From positions 1-20,325 of the forward strand of contig DASYYE010000527.1 in the NCBI GenBank assembly GCA_035946955.1: a stretch of 20,325 nt of DNA, read 5' to 3'. Shown one piece after another: positions 14,567-20,325 of this stretch. Position 1 is the stretch's first letter. The number at the start of each line of letters is the position of its first letter. The notes below the pieces were generated by a model. That model searched no databases and was not told the origin of the DNA. It worked only from the letters and a program-made list of their open reading frames with translations. The position numbers and the translations under genes were made by a program. Source of the DNA: DASYYE01 sp035946955 (GTDB lineage Bacteria > Actinomycetota > Actinomycetes > Streptosporangiales > Streptosporangiaceae).

Positions 14567-14605
14567 AGGTCCGATTCCCGCTAGTTAGACAGGTCCGATT
14601 CCCGC
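14567..14605 (+). repeat. 15-base direct repeat upstream of adaA-alkA
   Basis: AGGTCCGATTCCCGC occurs exactly twice, at 14567-14581 and 14591-14605, with a 24-base period. The second copy ends 35 bases before the ATG at 14641. Spacing and place suggest a tandem operator, perhaps for the methylated AdaA protein that the gene itself encodes. Confidence 0.45.
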
Positions 14606-14640
14606 CAGCTTCGAGGCGCTGCCTGCGGTTGAATGAGTGC

Positions 14641-16242
14641 ATGGCGCTGGATTTCGACACCTGTTACCGGGCGGTTCTCGCCCGCGACGCGCGCTTTGAC
14701 GGGCGGTTCTTCACCGCGGTCACGAGCACGGGCATCTACTGCCGGCCGGTCTGCCCGGCACGCACCCCGGCCCGGCGCCATGTGCGGTTCTTCCCGCACG
14801 CGGGCGCGGCTGAGGCAGCGGGCTTCCGGGCCTGCCGCCGCTGCCGCCCGGAGACGAGCCCGGGGTCGCCGGAGTGGAACGCCCGCGCGGACCTGACCGG
14901 CCGGGCGGTGCGCCTGATCAGCGACGGGTACGTGGACGAGCACGGGGTCGCGGGCCTGGCCAGCCGCCTGGCAGTGACCGAACGGCACCTGCGGCGGCTG
15001 CTGGTCGCGGAACTCGGCGCGGGCCCGCTGGCGCTCGCCCGCACCACCCGGCTGCAGACCGCGCGCAGGCTGCTGGCCGAGACGGCCATGCCAGTCAGCG
15101 ACATCGCGTTCGCCAGTGGGTTCGCCAGCATCCGCCAGTTCAACGCCAGCTTCACCGAGTCCTACGGCATGTCCCCGTCCGCGCTGCGCTCCCGCCCGCA
15201 CCACCCGGGTGCTGGGGCAGCCGAGGGCACGTGGCTCACGCTGCGGCTCGCCTGCCGTGAGCCGTTCGACTCCGGCACGCTGCTCGGGTTCTTGGCGGCG
15301 CGGGCCATTCCTGGCGTGGAGGAGGTCTCGGCCACGCGTTACGCCAGGACCGTCCATGCACCGGGTGGCCCGGGCGTGGTCGAGCTGGTCATCCCCCCGG
15401 CTCCGGGGGCACGCGGCGGCAGCGCATCGAATGGCGTCGGCCGTGGCCTGCGGCAGGTCGTCCTGCGGGTACGGCTGCAACGGCTGCGGGGGGTGGGCCA
15501 GGTGGTCGCACGGTGCCGGCAGGTGCTCGACCTCGATGCGGACCCGGTCGCGATCGCCGCCGTGCTGGGCGCCGATCCGGTGCTGGCCCCGCTGGTCGCG
15601 CGGCACCCCGGTCTGCGGGTGCCCGGGGCGTACGACGGTTTCGAACTGGCGGTCCGGGCTGTGCTCGGCCAGCAGGTGTCCGTCGCCAGTGCACGCACGC
15701 TGGCAGGTCGGCTGGCCGCCGGGTACGGCACGCCACTTGCTCTGGCGGCGGTTGACGGGCCGAGCGGCGCTGCGCCGGCTTCCCGGCCGGCTGGCAAGCG
15801 GCTTGCTCATCCGGAGGTGGCTGAGACTGGCCGCAGACCGCAGGTCAGACTGCTGTTTCCGCGCCCGGAAGACCTCGCGGACGCTGACCTGACCGGGCTC
15901 GGGCTGACGACGTCCCGGCAGGTCACGCTGAGAGCGCTGGCCGCCGCGGTCGCCACCGGGCGGCTCACCCTGGACCATGGCGCCGACCCCGAGGAGGCCG
16001 CTGCCAGGCTGGCCGAACTCCCCGGAGTCGGCCCCTGGACCGTCGCCTACGTGCTCATGCGGGCAGTGGGCGACCCGGACGCCTTCCCAGCCACCGACCT
16101 CGGCCTGCACCGTGCCCTGGCCCGTCTCGGCGTTACCCCCAAACACGCCCAGCACTGGCGGCCATGGCGCTCCTACGCCGCGCTCCACTTGTGGACCCAC
16201 GAGTCACCTGATGAGGAAGGAAACCAGGAATGCCCGGAATGA
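14641..16242 (+). CDS. AdaA-AlkA fusion: methylphosphotriester sensor, AraC-type regulator and 3-methyladenine glycosylase
   Basis: Senses and repairs DNA alkylation. The 533-residue protein has the Ada zinc/methyl-acceptor domain with C34, C38, C65 and C68, spaced exactly as C38, C42, C69 and C72 of E. coli Ada. Then come an AraC-type double helix-turn-helix (about 85-190), an AlkA N-terminal domain (about 198-300) and a HhH-GPD glycosylase domain (about 310-520). The hairpin motif LPGVGPWTVAYVLMRA and catalytic D486 in PATDLGLHRAL are intact. The acceptor Cys methylated by phosphotriesters turns such proteins into activators of their own operon. The methyltransferase gene starts within its last codons, making a repair operon. 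A Pro/Ala-rich insertion (SGAAPASRPAGKRL) interrupts the glycosylase domain. The unit is inserted between carboxylase genes. Confidence 0.93.
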   Translation: MALDFDTCYRAVLARDARFDGRFFTAVTSTGIYCRPVCPARTPARRHVRFFPHAGAAEAAGFRACRRCRPETSPGSPEWNARADLTGRAVRLISDGYVDEHGVAGLASRLAVTERHLRRLLVAELGAGPLALARTTRLQTARRLLAETAMPVSDIAFASGFASIRQFNASFTESYGMSPSALRSRPHHPGAGAAEGTWLTLRLACREPFDSGTLLGFLAARAIPGVEEVSATRYARTVHAPGGPGVVELVIPPAPGARGGSASNGVGRGLRQVVLRVRLQRLRGVGQVVARCRQVLDLDADPVAIAAVLGADPVLAPLVARHPGLRVPGAYDGFELAVRAVLGQQVSVASARTLAGRLAAGYGTPLALAAVDGPSGAAPASRPAGKRLAHPEVAETGRRPQVRLLFPRPEDLADADLTGLGLTTSRQVTLRALAAAVATGRLTLDHGADPEEAAARLAELPGVGPWTVAYVLMRAVGDPDAFPATDLGLHRALARLGVTPKHAQHWRPWRSYAALHLWTHESPDEEGNQECPE

Positions 16243-16757
16243 ACGGCCAGCAGGTGCTGGCCAGCGTCCTCGACACGCCTGCCGGGCCGCTGAGCCTGCT
16301 CGCACGAGGCACGACTCTGGTAGGGGCCGGGTTCACCGCCGACCCCGCCGAACTCGCCGCCCGCCTGCACGCCTCGCTGTGCGGGCCGCTGACCCGGGTC
16401 GGTCCTGACGACCTGCCCTGGCTGGTGAAGCCGGTACGCGACTACTTCGACGGCGACCTCACCGCACTGGACGCACTGGCGGTGCACCAGCCCGCCACAC
16501 CCGGCCGGCAGCGGCTGTGGCAGGAGCTGCGGCGGGTGCCCGCAGGCCGGACCGTCAGCTACACGCAGCTCGCCACCATGGCCGGGAACCCGCGGGCAGC
16601 GCGGGCGGCCGGCTCAGCCTGCGGGGCAAACCTGGTCGCGCCGGTCATCCCCTGCCACCGCGTACTGCGCGGCGACGGCAGCCTCGGCGGCTACTACTAC
16701 GGCCTGCCGGTCAAAGAATGGCTGCTGCGCCACGAAGGGGCACTGCCAAACAGTTGA
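16230..16757 (+). CDS. ogt: Methylated-DNA--protein-cysteine S-methyltransferase
   Basis: Suicide repair protein that moves a methyl group from O6-methylguanine to its own cysteine. It has 175 residues with the active-site motif PCHRVL (C142) and the helix-turn-helix stretch GRTVSYTQLATMAG, and ends with WLLRHEGA. The ATG at 16230 has AGGAAGG nine bases upstream and overlaps the adaA-alkA gene by 13 bases; an in-frame ATG at 16239 would give the classical ATGA overlap instead. It completes the alkylation-repair operon. It lacks an Ada N-terminal domain, which is supplied by the preceding gene. Confidence 0.94.
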   Translation: MPGMNGQQVLASVLDTPAGPLSLLARGTTLVGAGFTADPAELAARLHASLCGPLTRVGPDDLPWLVKPVRDYFDGDLTALDALAVHQPATPGRQRLWQELRRVPAGRTVSYTQLATMAGNPRAARAAGSACGANLVAPVIPCHRVLRGDGSLGGYYYGLPVKEWLLRHEGALPNS

Positions 16758-16775
16758 GAGTGGCACCGCCTCACC

Positions 16776-16800
16776 AGTGGCCCGTCTATGGCGGGCCACT
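16776..16800 (+). terminator. Hairpin after ogt
   Basis: AGTGGCCCG (16776-16784) pairs perfectly with CGGGCCACT (16792-16800) around a seven-base loop, 19 bases after the ogt stop. AAAC follows instead of a T run. It probably ends the repair operon and is also part of the leader of the carboxylase alpha gene if that is transcribed from upstream. Confidence 0.55.
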
Positions 16801-16803
16801 AAA

Positions 16804-16826
16804 CTCCTCGGCAGTGAAACGAGGAG
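16804..16826 (+). promoter_or_regulatory. Hairpin masking the ribosome site of the carboxylase alpha gene
   Basis: CTCCTCG (16804-16810) pairs exactly with CGAGGAG (16820-16826), which contains the GAGGAG ribosome site of the GTG start at 16833. The loop has nine bases. The loop side GGCAGTG (16810-16816) could instead pair with CACTGCC at 16741-16747, near the end of ogt. Confidence 0.5.
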
Positions 16827-16832
16827 ACGTCT

Positions 16833-18605
16833 GTGCGCAAGGTGCTGATCGCGAACCGCGGAGAGATCGCCGTCCGGGTCGTGCGGGCGTGCCGGGATGC
16901 TGGCCTGGCCAGCGTGGCCGTGTACGCGGAGCCAGACCTTGACGCACCGCACGTCAAGATGGCGGACGAGGCCTACTCCCTGGAGGGGGGCTCGGCCGCC
17001 GACAGCTACCTGAACATCGAGAAGATCCTCAAACGGGCCGCGGACGCCGGCGCGGACGCCGTCCACCCCGGCTACGGGTTCCTGGCGGAGAACGCCGACT
17101 TCGCCCGTGCGGTCATCGACACCGGGCTGACCTGGATAGGCCCGTCGCCAGCGGCGATCGAGGCGCTCGGCGACAAGGTCGCTGCCCGGCGCGTCGCCCG
17201 CTCGGTGGGCGCACCGATGGCCGCAGGGACCGACGGCCCGGTCAGCGACGTGGCAGAGGTCGAGGCGTTCGCCGCCGAGCACGGGTTCCCGGTTGCCATC
17301 AAGGCCGCGTTCGGCGGCGGGGGGCGCGGTCTCAAGGTGGCGTACACCGCTGACGAGGTGCAGGAGATGTATGCCTCGGCCGTGCGCGAGGCAGTGGCCG
17401 CCTTCGGCCGGGGCGAGTGTTTCGTGGAGCGTTACCTCCAACGGCCACGCCACGTGGAAACCCAGTGCCTCGCGGACACCCACGGCGAGGTGGTGGTGGT
17501 CTCCACCCGCGACTGCTCGCTGCAGCGCCGCCACCAGAAGCTGGTCGAGGAGGCCCCCGCGCCGTTCCTGACGGGCGAGCAGACCGCCGTGCTGTACGAG
17601 TCGTCCAAACAGATCCTGCGGGCAGCGGGGTATGTGGGCGCGGGCACGTGTGAGTTCCTGGTCGGCCAGGATGGCACGGTCTCGTTCCTGGAGGTCAACA
17701 CGAGGCTGCAGGTCGAGCACCCCGTCTCCGAGGAAGTCAGTGGGATCGACCTGGTGCGGGAGATGTTCCGCCTCGCCGACGGGCAGCACCTTGGCTACGC
17801 TGACCCGCCTACGCGGGGGCACTCCATAGAGTTCCGGGTCAATGCCGAAGACCCCGGCCGGAGCTTCCTCCCCGCGCCGGGCACGATCACGCGATGGCGG
17901 GAGCCCGCGGGCCCGGGAGTGCGGATGGACGCCGGGTACACCGCAGGCATGACTGTGCCGCGGGAGTTCGACTCGCTGCTGGCCAAGCTGATCGTCACTG
18001 GCGCCACGCGGGAACAGGCCCTGGAACGCGCCCGCCGTGCGCTCGCGGAGTTCGAGGTGGGGGGCCTGCCCACGGTGCTGCCGTTCCACTGGGCCGTGGT
18101 GCACGACCCGGCGTTCACGGCAGAGCCGTTCTCGGTCCACACCCGCTGGATCGAGACCGAGTTCAGCGGGGACCTGGCCGCCTTCGATGCCACCATCAGC
18201 GCGGCCGGCGAGCCGCCCGAGCGTGAGCGGATCACGGTCGAGGTCGGCGGCAAGCGCCTGGAGGTGGTGCTGCCAGCAGGGCTGTCCGCAGCCGCGGGGC
18301 CGGTCACCGCAGCCGCGGGAGCGGGAGCTGCCGCACGGCGCCCGGCCAGCCGTAGCCGCACCGCTGGCGGCCGGGGCGCCGCCGACGGCGACAGCGCCCT
18401 CACCGCCCCGATGCAGGGGACGATCATCAAGGTCGTGGCCAGCGAGGGCCAGCGGGTGTCGGCTGGCGAGACGGTGGTGGTGCTGGAGGCCATGAAGATG
18501 GAGCAGCCACTGACCGCCCACAAGGACGGCACCGTGACGGGTCTGGCCGTCGAGGTTGGCCAGACAGTCACCGCGGGCACCACCATCTGCCGCATCGAGG
18601 ACTAA
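16833..18605 (+). CDS. Acetyl/propionyl-CoA carboxylase alpha subunit (biotin carboxylase plus BCCP)
   Basis: Carboxylates its own biotin with ATP and bicarbonate and hands the carboxyl group to beta subunits such as PccB. The 590-residue protein begins MRKVLIANRGEIAVRVVRAC. It has the biotin carboxylase N-domain (1-115), the ATP-grasp domain (about 116-320, glycine loop KAAFGGGGRGLKV, then FLEVNTRLQVEHPVSEEV), the C-domain (about 335-445), an Ala/Arg-rich linker (about 485-520) and the biotinyl domain with K555 in EAMKMEQP. The GTG start at 16833 has GAGGAG six bases upstream, inside a hairpin. It is the only alpha gene in the window, so it may serve both beta subunits. BirA at 7813 would add the biotin. 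A terminator-like fold follows. Confidence 0.95.
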   Translation: MRKVLIANRGEIAVRVVRACRDAGLASVAVYAEPDLDAPHVKMADEAYSLEGGSAADSYLNIEKILKRAADAGADAVHPGYGFLAENADFARAVIDTGLTWIGPSPAAIEALGDKVAARRVARSVGAPMAAGTDGPVSDVAEVEAFAAEHGFPVAIKAAFGGGGRGLKVAYTADEVQEMYASAVREAVAAFGRGECFVERYLQRPRHVETQCLADTHGEVVVVSTRDCSLQRRHQKLVEEAPAPFLTGEQTAVLYESSKQILRAAGYVGAGTCEFLVGQDGTVSFLEVNTRLQVEHPVSEEVSGIDLVREMFRLADGQHLGYADPPTRGHSIEFRVNAEDPGRSFLPAPGTITRWREPAGPGVRMDAGYTAGMTVPREFDSLLAKLIVTGATREQALERARRALAEFEVGGLPTVLPFHWAVVHDPAFTAEPFSVHTRWIETEFSGDLAAFDATISAAGEPPERERITVEVGGKRLEVVLPAGLSAAAGPVTAAAGAGAAARRPASRSRTAGGRGAADGDSALTAPMQGTIIKVVASEGQRVSAGETVVVLEAMKMEQPLTAHKDGTVTGLAVEVGQTVTAGTTICRIED

Positions 18606-18610
18606 GCGTG

Positions 18611-18663
18611 CCCCCAGCCCTGTGGACAGCCCGTGGTCTGGGTGGGGGTGGGGGCTGTGGGGG
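18611..18663 (+). terminator. Imperfect GC hairpin after the carboxylase alpha gene
   Basis: CCCCCAGCCC (18611-18620) pairs with GGGCTG-T-GGGGG (18652-18663) with one bulged T, directly after the stop. The G-rich loop may form other folds. The remaining bases to 18747 hold no gene and probably include one end of the IS1380 remnant. Confidence 0.4.
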
Positions 18664-18747
18664 TGGATTGGCGGTGTTGAGGACAGGCGGGATCGCGGCG
18701 GCGGGTAGGCGTGGTGATGGGGTTCGGGATCGGGAATGTGTTGTGGG

Positions 18748-19226
18748 TTAGCCGAACCGGGTTCGTTCGATGGTGTGCCAGGCGCTGAAGAGCCGGTCCA
18801 GGCTGGGGGTGTAGCCGATCAGCCGTATGGTGATGCCGCGGGCGCGGCGCATCACCATGGCGGGGATGAGGATGATGCTGGTCAGGAAGCGGCGGAACTC
18901 CATCCGGATGTGCTCCCGCCGGTCGGCTTTGCGGTGCATCATCAGCGCGAACCAGGATTTGATGTTCCACGCCAGCGTGGCGATGACCATGTAGGCCCAG
19001 TTGCTGACCAGGTCGTACAGGGGCACCCGTAGGGCGTTGATGCCGGGCTTGAGCTGCCCGATGACGTTTTCTTGGCCGCAGCGTTCGTTGGCCAACTCGA
19101 CAACCTGCTCGATGGTCAGGTCCGTCCGGGTGGTGACATAGAAAAAGTACCGTACCTCGTCGAAGAGGACCTGCTCGCCTCGGCTGGGCTGATGTTCTTG
19201 CGTAGCGCGATGACCCGGTAGGCGCC
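18748..19226 (-). pseudogene. IS1380-type transposase, C-terminal remnant
   Basis: About 150 C-terminal residues of a DDE transposase of the IS1380 family. Recognisable segments are RYFFYVTTRTDLT, ANERCGQENVIGQLK (with the conserved acidic residue), NALRVPLYDLVSNWAYMVIA, LAWNIKSWFAL and MEFRRFL. The stop at 18748 is the natural end. The N-terminal two thirds with the first catalytic aspartates are missing. A frameshift lies near 19175-19185: upstream of it the family motif AYRVIALRKNIS is in another frame than GEQVLFDEVRYFF. Homology ends near 19226, where unrelated sequence begins. The element cannot be active by itself. Confidence 0.8.
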
Positions 19227-19362
19227 GGACGTCGACCACGCCCCGCCGCGTCTGCTGGCCGCCGTGTGCGGGTTCGCCACGTTGCTGTACGCCGCGGTCT
19301 GGCGGCTGCGTACCCGCCGGTTGGCGGCTGGCGCGACGGAGCTTCAGGTGTTATCGTCGTGA
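19222..19362 (+). pseudogene. Tail of a truncated gene, possible membrane protein
   Basis: An open stretch of about 46 codons with no start, ending at TGA 19360-19362. It contains a hydrophobic segment (RLLAAVCGFATLLYAAVWRL) followed by a basic patch. The frame is blocked by TAG exactly where the IS1380 remnant begins, so the gene looks cut by the insertion or a later deletion. It ends 27 bases before the methyltransferase-like gene and was probably its operon partner. I do not recognise the family. Confidence 0.4.
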
Positions 19363-19387
19363 TATCACTTTAATAGCTAAGGAGAGG
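19359..19387 (+). promoter_or_regulatory. GTGATATCAC palindrome and ribosome site ahead of the methyltransferase-like gene
   Basis: GTGATATCAC (19359-19368) is a perfect ten-base palindrome. It is followed by an AT-rich stretch and AAGGAGAGG, an excellent ribosome site, two bases from the ATG at 19390. The palindrome could be an operator or overlap the promoter. Confidence 0.45.
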
Positions 19388-19389
19388 CC

Positions 19390-19890
19390 ATGAACAAGAG
19401 CGAGGCGGCGACCGGGAGCGCCGTCTTCTTCGCCCTTGCCCCCGGTACCGTGGCGGGGCTCATCCCGTGGGCTCTGACCGGCTGGCACCTGGGCGCGCCG
19501 CTGTCCCACCTCGTACCGCTGCGGGTGCTCGGCGCCCTGCTGATCGCCGCCGGGGCCGCCGTGCTGGTACACGCGTTCATCCGGTTCACGGTCGAGGGGC
19601 TCGGTACCCCGGCCCCGGTCGCGCCGACCGCGCACCTCGTCGTCGGCGGCCCGTACCGGTACGTCCGCAACCCCATATACCTCGCGCTGGTCGCCGCCAT
19701 CCTCGGCCAGGCCATGCTGCTGTGGCACTCGAACCTGTTGTGGTACGCGGGTTTCCTAGCCCTCTTTTTGGTCGCCTTCGTGTACGGGTACGAGCAGCCG
19801 ACCCTGCGCGGGCAGTTCGGCGCGCAGTACGAGGAGTACCGGCGGGCGGTACCGGGCTGGTGGCCGCGGCTGCGCCCGTGGCGGGTCTAA
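19390..19890 (+). CDS. Isoprenylcysteine carboxyl methyltransferase/PEMT-like membrane protein
   Basis: Integral membrane protein of 166 residues with about four helices (near 12-30, 43-63, 97-112 and 117-133). The family's C-terminal signature is complete: GGPYRYVRNPIYLA (about 86-99) binds S-adenosylmethionine, and the motif with E135 (GYEQPTLRGQFGAQYEEY) followed by VPGWWPRL closes it. Bacterial members methylate small or lipid substrates that are mostly unknown. The ATG at 19390 has AAGGAGAGG just upstream. The gene is intact between remnants on both sides, and its stop overlaps the end of a convergent transposase tail. It is GTAC-rich like the surrounding segment, suggesting it came in by transfer. 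Confidence 0.85.
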   Translation: MNKSEAATGSAVFFALAPGTVAGLIPWALTGWHLGAPLSHLVPLRVLGALLIAAGAAVLVHAFIRFTVEGLGTPAPVAPTAHLVVGGPYRYVRNPIYLALVAAILGQAMLLWHSNLLWYAGFLALFLVAFVYGYEQPTLRGQFGAQYEEYRRAVPGWWPRLRPWRV

Positions 19891-20057
19891 CCGCCGAGGG
19901 CGAGGTACCCGCCGGCTACGAGGCACAGCGTCACGTACCGGTACCACGCGTCGTACCGGCGTACCTGGTACTGGTCCAGGCCGAGCCGGGCACAGATCCG
20001 GGTGGTCCGTTCCCGGGCTGACGCGATCTCGCTCGCGACCCGGGCCAGCTCCCGCAC
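19887..20057 (-). pseudogene. Transposase tail (IS701-like)
   Basis: A 56-codon frame ending at 19887 that contains GLDQYQVRRYDAWYRYVTL, a pattern typical of the C-terminus of IS701/IS4-type transposases, where GLDxYQVR...WYRHxTL is conserved. The residues before it (RELARVASEIASARER) do not match that family as I know it. It has no start and abuts the DUF58 fragment near 20060. Its family assignment rests on this short motif. Confidence 0.45.
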
Positions 20058-20061
20058 CGGG

Positions 20062-20325
20062 GATGTACGGCTCGTCCAGGCGGGCGGTGACGTTCCAGTC
20101 GATGTGCCGGACGTCGTCCTCGGGCGTGTACTCCCGCAGGCCGGTGAAGTCGATCGCCGCGCCCCGGTGGACCGTGTGGTACGCACCCTGCAGCTGCCCG
20201 TCGAGCTGGCGGACGACGTGCCACTCCAGGCGGCGCAGCAGTCGGTCGGGCGGGGTCGGCACGTCAGGCTCACCGGCTCCCGACCGGTACCGCCGGTATC
20301 CCGTTCCGCCGATGATTGTCTGCCC
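20062..20325 (-). pseudogene. DUF58-domain protein, truncated (also cut by window edge)
   Basis: The reading frame enters from beyond 20325 and shows the DUF58 signature: LLRRLEWHVVRQLDGQLQG, then IDFTGLREYTPEDDVRHIDW and NVTARLDEPYI. Homology stops at about 20062, where the frame continues into unrelated sequence and the transposase-like tail begins in another frame. DUF58 proteins normally continue for another 200 or more residues with a von Willebrand-type fold and work with MoxR-type ATPases. A GTG at 20262 is a possible start, but the frame is open to the window edge, so the true start is undetermined. Confidence 0.65.

Noticed and set aside
14567..14605. GGTCCGATTCCCGC copies resembling a tRNA T-arm
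   Set aside because: The flanks do not pair as a T stem and no acceptor, D or anticodon arm can be drawn upstream; treated as a direct repeat.

Overview
The window is high-GC actinobacterial chromosome. It carries biotin-dependent acyl-CoA carboxylase genes of the actinomycete type (separate alpha, beta and small epsilon subunits), GTG starts, and TANNNT -10 boxes placed 6-9 bases ahead of ATG starts. The genus cannot be fixed from the sequence; a filamentous actinomycete (Streptosporangiales or similar) fits best.

Left part (1-6471, mostly minus strand): a sensor kinase cut by the window edge and its OmpR-type regulator; an acyl-CoA carboxylase beta subunit; a decayed partial copy of a secreted repeat protein followed by the intact secreted protein on the plus strand; a 54-residue membrane protein; HMG-CoA lyase and enoyl-CoA hydratase as a two-gene operon. 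The carboxylase, lyase and hydratase together suggest branched-chain (leucine-type) acyl-CoA breakdown.

Accessory pocket (about 6490-7250): an AT-richer insert holds a lipoprotein gene with a DddA/SCP1.201-like nucleic-acid deaminase domain. It is split by a one-base frameshift in a run of six G.

Core metabolic block (7252-18605): a PH-domain membrane protein, biotin protein ligase and PEP carboxylase on the minus strand. Divergent from these run propionyl-CoA carboxylase beta, a NYN-domain nuclease, the carboxylase epsilon subunit, an AdaA-AlkA fusion, a methylguanine methyltransferase and the biotinylated alpha subunit. BirA would attach biotin to the alpha subunit, which serves PccB/AccE and perhaps the other beta subunit. 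PccB (via methylmalonyl-CoA to succinyl-CoA) and PEP carboxylase both feed the TCA cycle. A DNA alkylation repair pair sits inside this block.

Right end (18606-20325): a scrap-yard of remnants, namely the C-terminal part of an IS1380-type transposase, the tail of a truncated membrane gene, an intact isoprenylcysteine-methyltransferase-like gene, an IS701-like transposase tail and a truncated DUF58 gene. This end is strikingly rich in GTAC, which suggests a foreign origin.

The most interesting items are the frameshifted deaminase lipoprotein, a DasR-like operator in the ppc promoter, a ribosome-site-masking hairpin ahead of the carboxylase alpha gene, and the decayed partial copy of the secreted repeat protein beside a long perfect hairpin. 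No RNA gene or CRISPR array was seen.
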